A stretch of 64,000 nucleotides of DNA from contig CAZBXV010000003.1 of the NCBI GenBank assembly GCA_964496205.1, positions 1-64,000 on the forward strand, written 5' to 3'. Below are positions 1 to 8,470 of this stretch, piece after piece. The notes beneath the pieces are model-generated. The model was not told the DNA's origin, did no database searches, and saw nothing but the letters and a program-made list of their open reading frames with translations. The position numbers were made by a program, and so were the translations under genes. The DNA comes from CAYLHS01 sp964496205 (lineage in GTDB: Bacteria > Actinomycetota > Acidimicrobiia > Spongiisociales > UBA4744). Position 1 is the first letter of the stretch; each line of letters starts with the position of its first letter.

Positions 1-40
1 CCGTCGGGGGCGTCGTGAGCCGCAGAGACCCGGCAGTCAT
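1..40 (-). CDS. Possible 5' end of a further minus-strand gene (runs off window)
   Basis: An ATG on the minus strand at position 40 opens a reading frame of 13 codons with no stop before the window edge. It lies 22 bases downstream of the stop of the NTP transferase gene and could be the next gene of that operon. No ribosome-binding site or TANNNT box is visible, so the call is weak. The residues are too few to suggest a function. Confidence 0.22.
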   Translation of the reverse strand, partial: MTAGSLRLTTPPT

Positions 41-62
41 TTGAGCGACAGACCACTGGTGT

Positions 63-812
63 TCACGGACCGAGACAGGTCTCCAACACGGTGAGGTGAA
101 TCGCCTCGTCCACGTCGAGCCCCATCTCCGGATGGGGCACGTCGATCACTCGAACAGTGATGCCGAGCACCCTGCCGACCGCCCGCTCCGCCTGGTGAAG
201 GCTGAGCCTGTGAAACAGGAGGCGGATCAGGAGACCCGGACCGATGAGTCGAGCGGTCCGAAGAGCGTTCTTGCGGGCATCGGCGAGTGGACGAAGCCGA
301 TCCGCCAGATCGGTTGCTCTCGACGGGTCAAACACGACGAAATCGACAGCGGTGAACTCACCGTCGGTCAGTTGCCAGTAGGTGTTCGGATAGGCAGGAC
401 AGCGAGCTTCGACCGCCTGACGCCTGACGACCCCGGCGGTAGCGTCACATCCGTTCGTCGATCCGATGAACCAATCGACCATGGCACTCGTGAGCAGCGG
501 AATGTCCGAGGTGCATGCCGCCAGAACGTCGGCAGACGCATCGATACCGCGAACGGCTTCGATGCCGGCCAGGAGATTGTCGACCAGTCCTCCGCGTGCC
601 GGTACGGTTGCAGCGAGCTTCGGTGACGTGACCGCTACATCCCCGACAACGACGATCCGATCGACCGCCGATGCCTCGGTGAGTGCGTCCACGACACGCT
701 GGCCGATCGCCCGGCCGCGCACCTCGAGGCTTGCCTTGGGCCGTCCAAGGCTGTGCGGGTAAAGCGTGTCCCCTGGCCGAGGAACACCGCCGGCGAGTAC
801 GACAACGTCCAT
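63..812 (-). CDS. Nucleotidyltransferase (NTP transferase, MobA-like fold)
   Basis: A 249-residue cytoplasmic protein of the NTP_transf / MobA-like glycosyltransferase-A fold. The N-terminus has the LAGG nucleotide-binding signature (residues 6-9) followed by RPKASLE (about 24-30), which is the usual GG...PK pattern. A TSDIPLL segment near residue 101 supplies the metal-binding Asp. Such proteins transfer a nucleotidyl group to a sugar phosphate, a molybdopterin-type cofactor or a related acceptor, and the acceptor here cannot be read from sequence. The ATG overlaps the stop of the upstream permease gene (TGATG), so the two are probably translated together. That hints at use of an imported sugar-like compound, which is inference. 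Confidence 0.75.
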   Translation of the reverse strand: MDVVVLAGGVPRPGDTLYPHSLGRPKASLEVRGRAIGQRVVDALTEASAVDRIVVVGDVAVTSPKLAATVPARGGLVDNLLAGIEAVRGIDASADVLAACTSDIPLLTSAMVDWFIGSTNGCDATAGVVRRQAVEARCPAYPNTYWQLTDGEFTAVDFVVFDPSRATDLADRLRPLADARKNALRTARLIGPGLLIRLLFHRLSLHQAERAVGRVLGITVRVIDVPHPEMGLDVDEAIHLTVLETCLGP

Positions 813-2149
813 CAGGGTGTCGCTCTCTTCACCTCGGAGAGGCGCTCTCCGAACAGCGGATACTTGAAGGCTGCGAACACAGCTATCAGCACACCGATCA
901 TCGGAACACCCGAGATGAGGACTCTCAGGCCGGTCTCCACGGATGCAGGTTGCGTCACCAGCAATGAGTCGTATCCGGTGATGGCGAGCATTCCACCGAT
1001 CAAGGTGCCTTGGAACGCGAACGCGGCCCTGATGACGAACCCGTGCATCCCAAAGAACATGCCTTCCCGCCTGACCCCATGCATGGCGGCATCCTCGTCG
1101 ATCACGTCAGCGAGCATCACCTCTCGCAGCATCAGGAGGCCGGCAAGGCCGATGCCGAGCCCTGCGGCGGCCAGGAGCGCCTGCGAGTACGTGGCAACAA
1201 CACCAAGCGGAAGCAGCAGCACTCCAAAGACGCACAGTGCCGCGATGATCGACGACCTCGTGTCCCACTTCTTCGCAGCCCACGTCCACAGCATGAACGA
1301 TGGGATGGCGACCACGAACGCGACCCCGCTGATCAGTCCCTGCCGCAGCCCGTCTGTTTCTCCGAATGCATACTTGGCGAACAGCGGGATGACGGCAGGA
1401 AGCACGACCAGCACGAACTCGATTGCCGTCGACATGACGAGAAACCAACGGAAGGTCACACCCGCAAGCGTGCGCCGGATCGCTTCACCAAACGGCAGTT
1501 CCGATGCTTCAGAGGTGTGGCGCGGCTCGAAGCTTCCACCGAGCGACACGAGGAACGCCGCACTGGCCAGCGCGCCGAACACGACACCCATCATCGCCCA
1601 CCCGATTGCGTCGGCAACGCTCTTGGCAAACGTGACACCAACGATCACTCCGAGAATCGCGAATGCCTGCCGCCACCCGGCGACGGTCGCTCGAGGGCCT
1701 TGCTCCGGGTACATGGCCGGGAACAACGCGACGTAGTTGATGGTGATCGCCGAGAACACCGCGTCGAACACGCAAATGGTGATCAGGAAGTACCACCACA
1801 ATCCACCCCCTGTGCCCGTGCCGAGCCCACTCGGAGCCATCCAGATCGCAGCGAAGCTCGCACCGAGCGGCAAGGCAAGTGCGACGATCCAAGGAATCCG
1901 CCTCCCCCAACGGGTCGAGGTCCGATCCGAAAGCTGACCGGCGAGAGGGTCGTTGACCATGTTCCAGACCGTGTAGACCACCCAACCCACGGTCATCGCA
2001 AGCGGAGCGAGGTGCAGGACGTCCAGATAGAAGAACTGCGCCCATCCGATGAACGCCTCGTATGAAAGGGAAACACCGAACGTGCCCACTGCCCACAGAA
2101 TCTTGTGACGTGTGGAAAGCCTGCTTCGGTGCACCCAGTCGGTCGCCAT
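812..2149 (-). CDS. MFS transporter, GPH (glycoside-pentoside-hexuronide) cation symporter type
   Basis: A 445-residue polytopic membrane protein with about twelve hydrophobic helices. The early loop 2-3 region has a DPLAGQLSDRT motif followed by RWGRRIPW, typical of the MFS_2/GPH family of sugar:cation symporters. The family imports glycosides, but the substrate is unknown. Its ATG follows a TAGCCT box by 10 bases, giving a very short leader. The 3' end overlaps the NTP transferase start by one base (TGATG), so it is the first gene of a two-gene operon. It is divergent from the sirtuin gene, with about 110 bases between them. Confidence 0.85.
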   Translation of the reverse strand: MATDWVHRSRLSTRHKILWAVGTFGVSLSYEAFIGWAQFFYLDVLHLAPLAMTVGWVVYTVWNMVNDPLAGQLSDRTSTRWGRRIPWIVALALPLGASFAAIWMAPSGLGTGTGGGLWWYFLITICVFDAVFSAITINYVALFPAMYPEQGPRATVAGWRQAFAILGVIVGVTFAKSVADAIGWAMMGVVFGALASAAFLVSLGGSFEPRHTSEASELPFGEAIRRTLAGVTFRWFLVMSTAIEFVLVVLPAVIPLFAKYAFGETDGLRQGLISGVAFVVAIPSFMLWTWAAKKWDTRSSIIAALCVFGVLLLPLGVVATYSQALLAAAGLGIGLAGLLMLREVMLADVIDEDAAMHGVRREGMFFGMHGFVIRAAFAFQGTLIGGMLAITGYDSLLVTQPASVETGLRVLISGVPMIGVLIAVFAAFKYPLFGERLSEVKRATP

Positions 2150-2248
2150 CTGCCGAGAGAGGCTAGCGACCCGGTCGTCCTGAACGCGGCAAACCTCTTA
2201 CGATGGTGCACCACCGATCGCGGTTCGAGCGTGTGCCCCGAACCGGGC

Positions 2249-2254
2249 TATCTT
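2249..2254 (+). promoter_or_regulatory. -10 box of leaderless sirtuin gene
   Basis: TATCTT ends 6 bases before the sirtuin ATG, so transcription should start at or next to the start codon. Confidence 0.5.
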
Positions 2255-2260
2255 CCGTGT

Positions 2261-3028
2261 ATGAACCCAGGAATCGGCCACGCAGTGGACGCCCTGGCCG
2301 GGGCGCACCGCATCATGGTGTTCACCGGGGCGGGAATCTCGGTCGAGTCGGGGATACCTGACTTCCGGGGCCCGGAGGGCCTGTGGTCTCGAGTCGATCC
2401 CTCCCTGTTCGAGATCGGCAGGTACCTCACCGACCCCGACGCCAGGCGCGAGGTGTGGCGAATCCACCTCTCCGGAGATCTCAGCATCTCCGATCTCGAG
2501 CCGAACCCTGCCCACCGTGCACTCGTCGATCTGTGGAACCGAGGTTCATCGGTCGGATGCGTCACACAGAACATCGATGGGCTGCATCTCAAAGCCGGGA
2601 TGCCTGACGAAGCCGTGGCCGAACTGCACGGTGACCTCTCGAGGGTGCGGTGCGTCTCCTGCGGCCGCACGTGGCCTGCAGAAGACATCATGGAACGCAT
2701 CTCGTCAGGGGACGATGACCCGCACTGCACAGAGTGCGGAGGCATTCTCAAGTCGACGACCGTCCTGTTCGGTGAGCTACTTCCAGGGGCTGCAATCGCT
2801 CGCGCCCAACAGATGTCCGACGCGGCCGATGCGGTCCTTGCGGTCGGCAGCACATTGTCCGTGTACCCAGCCGTCGAGTTCGTGCTCGGGCCGGTGTTTC
2901 GCGGCAAGCCGCTGGTAATCGCGAACCTCGGGCCGACGGATCAGGATCGGCTGGCGACGGTCAGGGTCGATGGTCCGGCCGCGACGACCGTGCCGGCGAT
3001 CGTGCAGGGCCTTCTCGACGCCTCCTGA
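2261..3028 (+). CDS. cobB: NAD-dependent protein deacylase, sirtuin (Sir2/CobB family)
   Basis: A 255-residue sirtuin that removes acyl groups from lysine side chains using NAD. The sequence shows the GAGIS...SGIPDFRG NAD-binding motif near the N-terminus, TQNIDGLH, the catalytic HG in ELHGDL, and a four-cysteine zinc site (CVSC and CTEC). A later GSTLSVYPA segment completes the Rossmann part. Bacterial substrates are typically acetyl-lysine proteins such as acyl-CoA synthetases. The ATG at 2261 is chosen because it sits 6 bases after a TATCTT box (2249-2254), the leaderless arrangement seen throughout the window; the frame is open further upstream without family similarity. Its 3' end overlaps the convergent lnt gene by 68 bases. 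Confidence 0.93.
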   Translation: MNPGIGHAVDALAGAHRIMVFTGAGISVESGIPDFRGPEGLWSRVDPSLFEIGRYLTDPDARREVWRIHLSGDLSISDLEPNPAHRALVDLWNRGSSVGCVTQNIDGLHLKAGMPDEAVAELHGDLSRVRCVSCGRTWPAEDIMERISSGDDDPHCTECGGILKSTTVLFGELLPGAAIARAQQMSDAADAVLAVGSTLSVYPAVEFVLGPVFRGKPLVIANLGPTDQDRLATVRVDGPAATTVPAIVQGLLDAS

Positions 3029-4451
3029 CGACGAGTGCCACGAGGAATAGGACGATCGTCAGGTACTGCACCCAGTCCCCTACCCGGGTGTAGAACGTCG
3101 GACCGAGTGTTCTGAAGCCCACCTCGCCTTGCAGGATGGCGGTCGACATGATCGGCGTTCGCTCCGTAATGGTCCCGTCGGCCGAGATCATGGCACTCGA
3201 GCCGGTGAGTGACGCATGCACCATGTCGATGCCGTTCTCGGCGGCTCGCATACGGGTCATCTCACTGAACTGAAGTGTGGCGGCGGAGCGTCCGTACCCG
3301 GATTCATTCGTTGTGACGAGAACGAACTTGGCCCCATCGAGCACTGCTGCTCGTACGTGACGCGGGAAGGCCGCTTCGTAGCAGATCACCGACGAGAACT
3401 GTCCCTGTGGGAGTTCCCACACGACCGGCCCGGAACCGGGCACGATGTCGAGTCCTACCCGGCGTGTCTCCTTGATCCAGCCGATCAACGAACGGAATGG
3501 GATGTACTCCCCAAACGGAACGCCCTGTGTCTTCTCGTACTCTCCGATCAACATGCCGTCGGGTCCATAGAGCACGTTGGCATTCACGAACCCGTCGACT
3601 CCGGCGAGGCGCGAAGAACCGACAAGGATGTAGGCATGGAGACGCACCGCTTCTTCGCCGACCAACACACCGTTGGCGAGGTTGGTGATCGTGTCGGCGT
3701 CGTACATTGCGGAGCTTTCCGGCCAGATGACGAGATCGACACTTCCCGGTTCGAGGGTGCGTGTGAGTGACAGGTGTGACTCGAAGATCCGCTGGTTCTC
3801 GCTGTCGCAGTACTGCCCAGGACAGGGGCTGGACCCTTGGATGACCGCGACCCGGACCGCCGTTCCGTCAGTGTGCGGCGGCCAGAGAAGCCCCGCAATC
3901 ATGAGTACCACACCTACCGTGACCGTCCCTATCGCCCACCGAACCTCTCGCTTGTCGATGAGCAACACGATCCCCGCTGCAACAGCAATGGCGAGTACCG
4001 ACAGCCCGGTCTCACCCACCCACTGCGCAGCGATCCGCAGCCCACGCACATCACCGACCGCCGTGCCGAGGGAACCCCAAGGAAACCCGCCAAACGGCCA
4101 GTGGGCTCTCACCCATTCGGAGGTGGTCCACGCACCCACGGTCAACAGCCACCAGTAGCTCGACCCGCGAAATCGCCAGGCAACATACCCGACCGGAACG
4201 AGATACAGCGGCATGAACGGAAACAGGAACGCTGCCCCGACCCGAGTCGATATCGCGACCCACCAAATCAGCAATACGAAAAACGCAAGCCCGAAGGCGT
4301 AGGTCGCGAGAACGGCCACGGCGCCACGGCGCGTCCTTCGGAGGCCCCACAGGAGCGGTACGGGAGCGATGAACACCATCGCTCCCCATCCGACTGGCGG
4401 AAACGCGAGCCACAACAGACCCGCCGAAAGGAGTGCACCGAGCCATGCCAC
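2961..4451 (-). CDS. lnt: Apolipoprotein N-acyltransferase
   Basis: A 496-residue integral membrane enzyme that adds the third acyl chain to the N-terminal cysteine of lipoproteins. About seven N-terminal hydrophobic segments are followed by a nitrilase-type (CN_hydrolase) domain after about residue 197. The catalytic triad is readable: Glu245 in WPESS, Lys307 in YEKTQGVPFGEY and Cys357 in SVICYEAAFP. A C-terminal helix ends in a basic tail. The window encodes several likely substrates, including the DUF4349, DUF3160, CapA-like, GSDH, SIMPL, cytochrome c and SNase proteins. The last 68 bases overlap the convergent sirtuin gene. It follows the DUF4349 gene by 9 bases, so the two may be co-transcribed. 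Confidence 0.93.
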   Translation of the reverse strand: MAWLGALLSAGLLWLAFPPVGWGAMVFIAPVPLLWGLRRTRRGAVAVLATYAFGLAFFVLLIWWVAISTRVGAAFLFPFMPLYLVPVGYVAWRFRGSSYWWLLTVGAWTTSEWVRAHWPFGGFPWGSLGTAVGDVRGLRIAAQWVGETGLSVLAIAVAAGIVLLIDKREVRWAIGTVTVGVVLMIAGLLWPPHTDGTAVRVAVIQGSSPCPGQYCDSENQRIFESHLSLTRTLEPGSVDLVIWPESSAMYDADTITNLANGVLVGEEAVRLHAYILVGSSRLAGVDGFVNANVLYGPDGMLIGEYEKTQGVPFGEYIPFRSLIGWIKETRRVGLDIVPGSGPVVWELPQGQFSSVICYEAAFPRHVRAAVLDGAKFVLVTTNESGYGRSAATLQFSEMTRMRAAENGIDMVHASLTGSSAMISADGTITERTPIMSTAILQGEVGFRTLGPTFYTRVGDWVQYLTIVLFLVALVVRRRREGPARSPARSSRPDHRP

Positions 4452-4460
4452 CCGGGCACG

Positions 4461-5360
4461 CTAGTCGTGCTGAGCAGCTTGTCGCCGTCTCCTGCGAACG
4501 AACCAGATCACGAACCCAACCGGGATGAGGATCAGCACGAGAATCGGGAGGACGAAGATCACGAACCAGATGACGACCGAAGCGAGCCACTGGAGCCCGG
4601 AGACCAGCCCCCTGAGCGCAGCACGGAAGATGGAACCGGCGTTCCAGCCCTCTTCGACGATCGGTTCAACCGTCTCGGACGGTGTCAGGGTCACCGATAC
4701 GGTCGCAAGCGCGACCTGTGAGTCCCAGAGCTGCTGACGGCCTTGGAGTTGTTCGATCTCGCCTCGAACCTGGCGGATGGATTCGTACACGGCGAGGAGA
4801 TCATCGGGTGTGGCGCCTGGTCGGTCCCTCACGTCGCTCAGCAGGAGCCGAAGCTCATCCTCGTATGCGGTGAGGTTCTCCAGTTGCGCTTCCAGATCGG
4901 AGTACTGCTCGGAGATGTCGACCGACGACGTGGTCAACGACAGGACCTCGAGTGCGTCGCCCTGGACGGCGTCGAGGAAGTCGGCCAGACGATCCGTGGG
5001 GACCCGAATCTGGAGTGAGGAGTATGTGGGACCGTCGGTCGTCTGCCGGTAGGTTTGCTCATCCGAGACATATCCGCCGAATTGGATGGCGAGTGCCCTG
5101 ATAGTTCCGGCGGTCGCTGCCGGGTCGGCGACTTCCATCTGGATCGACGCGGTTTCGATCACCTTCCGGGTTGTATCTTCCATGGCGGAAGCAACGGAGT
5201 TGGTGTCCTGAAACGCAGCCCGTGTCTCACCGGCGGTCTCCGTCGCGACGGGTGTTGCCAGCGCACCGCCGACGTCTTTGAACGACTCGGTCGTGGCCCC
5301 GGTTCCCGAGCACCCGACCAACAGGATGGCGAAGACTACGACTGCCATTCCACGCTTCAT
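4461..5360 (-). CDS. DUF4349 lipoprotein with C-terminal membrane helix
   Basis: A 299-residue envelope protein. A signal peptide ends in a lipobox (LLVGCSG, Cys17), then a DUF4349 domain covers roughly residues 60-260. That domain includes a paired helical coiled-coil region (SDLEAQLENLTAYEDEL and QVRGEIEQLQGRQ). A single hydrophobic helix near the C-terminus (about 265-288) ends with a basic RRRRR tail. The molecular function of DUF4349 is not known; the architecture suggests a membrane-anchored protein with a periplasmic or extracytoplasmic coiled coil. The ATG at 5360 is chosen because GAGAGGAG lies just upstream and it gives a complete signal peptide. It probably forms an operon with lnt downstream. 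Confidence 0.85.
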   Translation of the reverse strand: MKRGMAVVVFAILLVGCSGTGATTESFKDVGGALATPVATETAGETRAAFQDTNSVASAMEDTTRKVIETASIQMEVADPAATAGTIRALAIQFGGYVSDEQTYRQTTDGPTYSSLQIRVPTDRLADFLDAVQGDALEVLSLTTSSVDISEQYSDLEAQLENLTAYEDELRLLLSDVRDRPGATPDDLLAVYESIRQVRGEIEQLQGRQQLWDSQVALATVSVTLTPSETVEPIVEEGWNAGSIFRAALRGLVSGLQWLASVVIWFVIFVLPILVLILIPVGFVIWFVRRRRRQAAQHD

Positions 5361-5419
5361 GCTCCACTCCTCTCTCGGACACTCCTGAGACGTCCGTCGT
5401 AGGCGCAGAGGTTCCCGGG

Positions 5420-5998
5420 TCAGCGCGCGTAGTCCGGCACGTTGCCCGGCTTCCACTTGATCGAACAGCCCATTGACGGCCACTGCTCGTCGCTGACCGG
5501 CCGCCCGGCCAGCACTGCGTCAAGGGCGTCGCGAAGGTCACGTCCGGTGACGGGAACTCCACTGTTGGGGCGGCTCGCATCGAATCGCCCCCGGTACATG
5601 AGCTTGCGGTCGGGACCGAAGAGGAAGAAGTCCGGCGTGCACATCGCGGAGTAGGCCGTTGCGACGGCCTGAGATTCGTCGTACAGATATGGGAATCCGA
5701 TGCCGACCTTGCCTGCCTGCGCCGCGAGTTCCTCGGGAGCGTCCTCTGGATGACTCCCGACGTCGTTCGGGGCGATCGCAACGATCGCAACGTCGCTGTC
5801 GGCATAGTCGCGACCGAACGCGGCCAACCCGTCCTGTACGTGCTTCACGTACGGGCAGTGGTTGCAGATGAACATCACGACCAGTGCCGACCGACTGGCG
5901 AAGTCGTCCCGAGCCACGACGCGACCGGTCCTCACGTCGATCAGACGGAAGTCCGGGGCTTCGGTTCCGAGTGCGAGCATCGTCGAGGTAGCTGCCAT
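5420..5998 (-). CDS. Thioredoxin-like redoxin (AhpC/TSA-type fold) with CNHC motif
   Basis: A 192-residue cytoplasmic protein of the AhpC/TSA-Redoxin group. The conserved FICNHCPYVKH segment holds a CxxC pair at Cys45 and Cys48, and a later AYSAMCTPDFFLF segment with the cis-Pro region closes the thioredoxin fold. This subfamily (thioredoxin family with the NHCPYV signature) is widespread but its partner is unknown; it may act as a thiol peroxidase or a thiol-disulfide reductase. The ATG at 5998 is preceded by AAGGAGG at good spacing, so this gene uses a Shine-Dalgarno start. It sits upstream of the DUF4349-lnt pair on the same strand. Confidence 0.85.
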   Translation of the reverse strand: MAATSTMLALGTEAPDFRLIDVRTGRVVARDDFASRSALVVMFICNHCPYVKHVQDGLAAFGRDYADSDVAIVAIAPNDVGSHPEDAPEELAAQAGKVGIGFPYLYDESQAVATAYSAMCTPDFFLFGPDRKLMYRGRFDASRPNSGVPVTGRDLRDALDAVLAGRPVSDEQWPSMGCSIKWKPGNVPDYAR

Positions 5999-6076
5999 GG
6001 ATCCTCCTTGTCGGGGACGAGTGTACGAGCCGCCGCTCTGCCGGCACACCCGCCGCTCGGAACTACCCTGAACGGC

Positions 6077-6928
6077 ATGGCACTGTACGAGTTGACGAAC
6101 GAGCTTCCCGATCTGGTCGCTCCCGCGCTGGTCGTAGCGTTCGACGGTTGGGTCAACGCAGGATCGGTTGGGACCGAGGCTGCCGAGTCGATTGGGCGTG
6201 ACGGCGAGGTCGCCGCAACCTTCGACGGTGACGTGCTGTTCGACTATCGATCATCGAGACCGGACATCGAGTTCGTCGAAGGTCTGATGAGCGTCGTCGG
6301 ATGGCCGGAGATCACGATGCGTCGCGTTCGGCGAGGACGAGACCTGCTGGTCTTGTCGGGGAGCGAGCCGGACTTCCGGTGGAGGGAGCTGAGCACCACC
6401 ATCGCCGAACTCGCCCAATCGCTAGGAGTAGTCGAGATGGTGTCGCTCGGTGGTGTACCGGCAGCGGTGCCCCATACCCGGCCGGTACGAATTCTCACCA
6501 CGGCATCGCGACGCGATCTGATTCCCGATGAAGAACAGCTTCCCCAAGGGGTTCTCAAGGTGCCGGGAGCGGCGGTGAACATCGTCGAGCAAGCGGTAAC
6601 CGCCAAGGGGATCCCCGCTGTTGGGTTCTGGGCACAGATACCTCACTACGTGGCGGGTCCCTATCACGCCGGTGCGTTGGCGCTGATCGAGCGGTCGGCG
6701 AAGCACCTCGGGATCGACCTGCCGTTGGGAAGCCTCGTCGACGCAGCCATGGAACAGCGCAGAGAGCTCGACGACACAGTGGCGAGCAAGCCTGAAGCGG
6801 TCACATACGTGCAGCGTCTCGAAGAGATGGTGGCTGAACAGCAGCGGGTGCCAACCGGAGAAGAGATCGCTCGGGAGGTCGAACGTTTCCTGCGGGAAAA
6901 CACCGACGGCCCGTTTGGTGACGACTAG
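6077..6928 (+). CDS. PAC2 family protein
   Basis: A 283-residue PAC2-domain protein, related to proteasome assembly chaperone 2 and common in Actinobacteria, where its role is not settled. The N-terminal segment LVVAFDGWVNAGSVGTEAA and the central LVLSGSEPDFRW and PGAAVNIVEQAVTAKG stretches follow the family pattern. The last 60 residues are charged and helical (VQRLEEMVAEQQRVPTGEE), also typical of actinobacterial members. The start at 6077 is 7 bases after TACCCT (6064-6069), a leaderless arrangement. The frame is open further upstream, but that extension has no family similarity and crosses the divergent redoxin promoter. Confidence 0.85.
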   Translation: MALYELTNELPDLVAPALVVAFDGWVNAGSVGTEAAESIGRDGEVAATFDGDVLFDYRSSRPDIEFVEGLMSVVGWPEITMRRVRRGRDLLVLSGSEPDFRWRELSTTIAELAQSLGVVEMVSLGGVPAAVPHTRPVRILTTASRRDLIPDEEQLPQGVLKVPGAAVNIVEQAVTAKGIPAVGFWAQIPHYVAGPYHAGALALIERSAKHLGIDLPLGSLVDAAMEQRRELDDTVASKPEAVTYVQRLEEMVAEQQRVPTGEEIAREVERFLRENTDGPFGDD

Positions 6929-6936
6929 CGCTGCAA

Positions 6937-6951
6937 CGTTGGTGATGGTCA
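6937..6951 (+). repeat. 15-base intergenic repeat, copy 1
   Basis: CGTTGGTGATGGTCA occurs here, 9 bases after the PAC2 stop, and again at 15087-15101, 17 bases after another plus-strand stop. Both copies are near an AGCGCT that overlaps or abuts the stop codon. The function is unknown. Confidence 0.4.
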
Positions 6952-6961
6952 GGCGCCCTGG

Positions 6962-7660
6962 CTACACCATCCGCTGTGGGCGGGACGTGTAGAGGTAGCC
7001 GATGAACATCACGACAACGCCGAGAAACTCGCCGATGTACAGGACGCTCGGGATGCCAAGCCGCTGAAGCGCTCCACCGAACCCCGGCATCATCGCACCG
7101 GCGGCGATCAAGATGTTTCCGATCATCCGGTTGGCGGCCGATCGAGTCTTCCAGAAGTAGTAGGCGGAGTAGATGGCACCGCCGGCCAGCATGACGGTTC
7201 CGTAGATGTTGAAGAACGGCGTGAGTACGCGTACCCCCGAGCTGACGATCGCAACGCCCTGCAGCTGGTCCGACTCGAGCAGCTGAGGATCCAGCCGCGC
7301 CCCCGCCACCTTGAACAGCGCGTACAGGGAACCCACGGCGAGGATCGCCATCAGAATGTGGGCGAGCCGTACATTCCCGATCTTGCGCCGCACGAGCAGA
7401 TAGACGGTCCCCTGACCGAGCCACGCCGCGACCAGAATCGCCCCGAAGAGATACCACAGGCGGAAGACGAGCGAGTTCCAGCCGGAGAAACCGTAGATGG
7501 CCTCCATCGCTCCACCGATCCCGTACATGATGAATCCGAGTCCCCACAACAGGAGGAACGGCTGTCTCCTGTCCGCCCACTTCTTCAGCACCATGAAGGC
7601 GAAGACGAACGAGATCAGAGACGACGCGAGAGGCAAGTAGGCGCTCACGAGTTCCTGCAT
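6962..7660 (-). CDS. Polytopic membrane protein of unknown function
   Basis: A 232-residue integral membrane protein with about seven hydrophobic helices (for example 7-27, 35-52, 63-84, 99-118, 145-165, 178-196, 203-222) and short charged loops. I do not recognise a family. The ATG at 7660 is preferred over the GTG two codons upstream because AGGAG then lies 5 bases away, whereas it would overlap the GTG. The stop of the tiny membrane peptide gene upstream is embedded in that ribosome-binding site, so translation of the two is likely linked. Confidence 0.7.
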   Translation of the reverse strand: MQELVSAYLPLASSLISFVFAFMVLKKWADRRQPFLLLWGLGFIMYGIGGAMEAIYGFSGWNSLVFRLWYLFGAILVAAWLGQGTVYLLVRRKIGNVRLAHILMAILAVGSLYALFKVAGARLDPQLLESDQLQGVAIVSSGVRVLTPFFNIYGTVMLAGGAIYSAYYFWKTRSAANRMIGNILIAAGAMMPGFGGALQRLGIPSVLYIGEFLGVVVMFIGYLYTSRPQRMV

Positions 7661-7668
7661 GGACACTC

Positions 7669-7767
7669 CTAAGAACTGGCGATCACGTAGACGGCGATGA
7701 CGATGAGAGTGACCGCTGCAATTGCCAGGACGATCAAGACGATCGGGACAACTCGGTTTCGATCCAT
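7669..7767 (-). CDS. 32-residue single-helix membrane peptide
   Basis: A small reading frame of 32 codons plus TAG, starting ATG-GAT-CGA-AAC-CGA. It encodes a short basic N-terminus (MDRNR) followed by about 24 uninterrupted hydrophobic residues rich in V, I, A and L. A strong ribosome-binding site, GGAGGTG, lies 2 bases before the ATG. Its TAG is part of the TAGGAG that precedes the next gene. This arrangement, and its position between two membrane-protein genes on the same strand, supports a real small protein, perhaps a regulatory or assembly subunit of the neighbour. No homolog is known to me. Confidence 0.6.
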   Translation of the reverse strand: MDRNRVVPIVLIVLAIAAVTLIVIAVYVIASS

Positions 7768-7818
7768 CACACCTCCGGACGTGACGGTATCAGTGTGTTT
7801 GATCGACGCCGAGTCGGA

Positions 7819-8415
7819 TCAAATCTGGCCGAGGAGCTTCGTCTTCTTCTCGGCGAACTCCTCGTCGGAGAGCACCCCCTGGTCATGCAGCCGGGCGAGC
7901 GTTTCGATCTGTTCTGCCGCGCTCTGTCCGGGGGCGCCCTGGAGTGCCACCATGCGGGTTTCACGGAGCCTGTAGATGTCGGCCTGTATCTCATCCGGGT
8001 CGGGTATGTCACTGAAGTGGCTCTGCCCCCGCTCCCCCGCCGACTCGATGATCAGGTCACCGGAACCTACGACTCGCTCGATGATCGACTGGTGGAACGT
8101 GACGTCGTTGATCACCTCCAGCGGGATCTCCAAGCCGTGACGGGCGATCATGCCACGGCGGACGATGACGCGTTCGTTGGTGATGACGTAGTGCGTGTAC
8201 AGCCAATCGATGAGCGGTGGAATCGCGAGGAACAGCCAGATCGCGATGGTTGCAGCGATCCCCACCCACATCCAGGTTCCTTCGGCGAATACGAACAAGA
8301 CAACGATGGCTGCAATCGCGACCACCGATGCGAACCCTGGCCAGATGAGTTGCTTCCAGTGGGGCCGGAACGCCTTGACGACTTCTTCACCGCTGCTGAG
8401 CTTTGGGCGCTTCAT
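7819..8415 (-). CDS. PH-like (bPH2/DUF304) membrane protein with C-terminal SHOCT domain
   Basis: A 198-residue protein. Two N-terminal hydrophobic helices (about 27-45 and 50-70) precede a bacterial PH-like domain (YVITNERVIVRRGMIARHGLEIPLEVINDV, about 75-150). The C-terminus is a short SHOCT module (IETLARLHDQGVLSDEEFAEKKTKLL), an oligomerisation or partner-binding motif. The biochemical role of these proteins is not known. The ATG lies 6 bases after a TAGGCT box (8422-8427), giving a leaderless transcript that may continue into the small peptide and membrane protein genes 51 bases downstream. The promoter region is shared with the divergent ProX-like gene. Confidence 0.82.
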   Translation of the reverse strand: MKRPKLSSGEEVVKAFRPHWKQLIWPGFASVVAIAAIVVLFVFAEGTWMWVGIAATIAIWLFLAIPPLIDWLYTHYVITNERVIVRRGMIARHGLEIPLEVINDVTFHQSIIERVVGSGDLIIESAGERGQSHFSDIPDPDEIQADIYRLRETRMVALQGAPGQSAAEQIETLARLHDQGVLSDEEFAEKKTKLLGQI

Positions 8416-8470
8416 GGAGCCAGCCTATACCTGACACAACGTCGCGTGGCGGAATCCGTACCATGGCCCC
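8416..8470. promoter_or_regulatory. Divergent leaderless promoters (PH-SHOCT / ProX-like)
   Basis: The minus-strand TAGGCT (8422-8427) ends 6 bases before the ATG at 8415. The plus-strand TACCAT (8459-8464) ends 6 bases before the GTG at 8471. Confidence 0.5.

Noticed and set aside
753..2065. Two long plus-strand frames (327 and 351 codons)
   Set aside because: Both overlap the MFS permease, which has clear helices and motifs on the minus strand. Ser/Pro/Arg-rich antisense content only.
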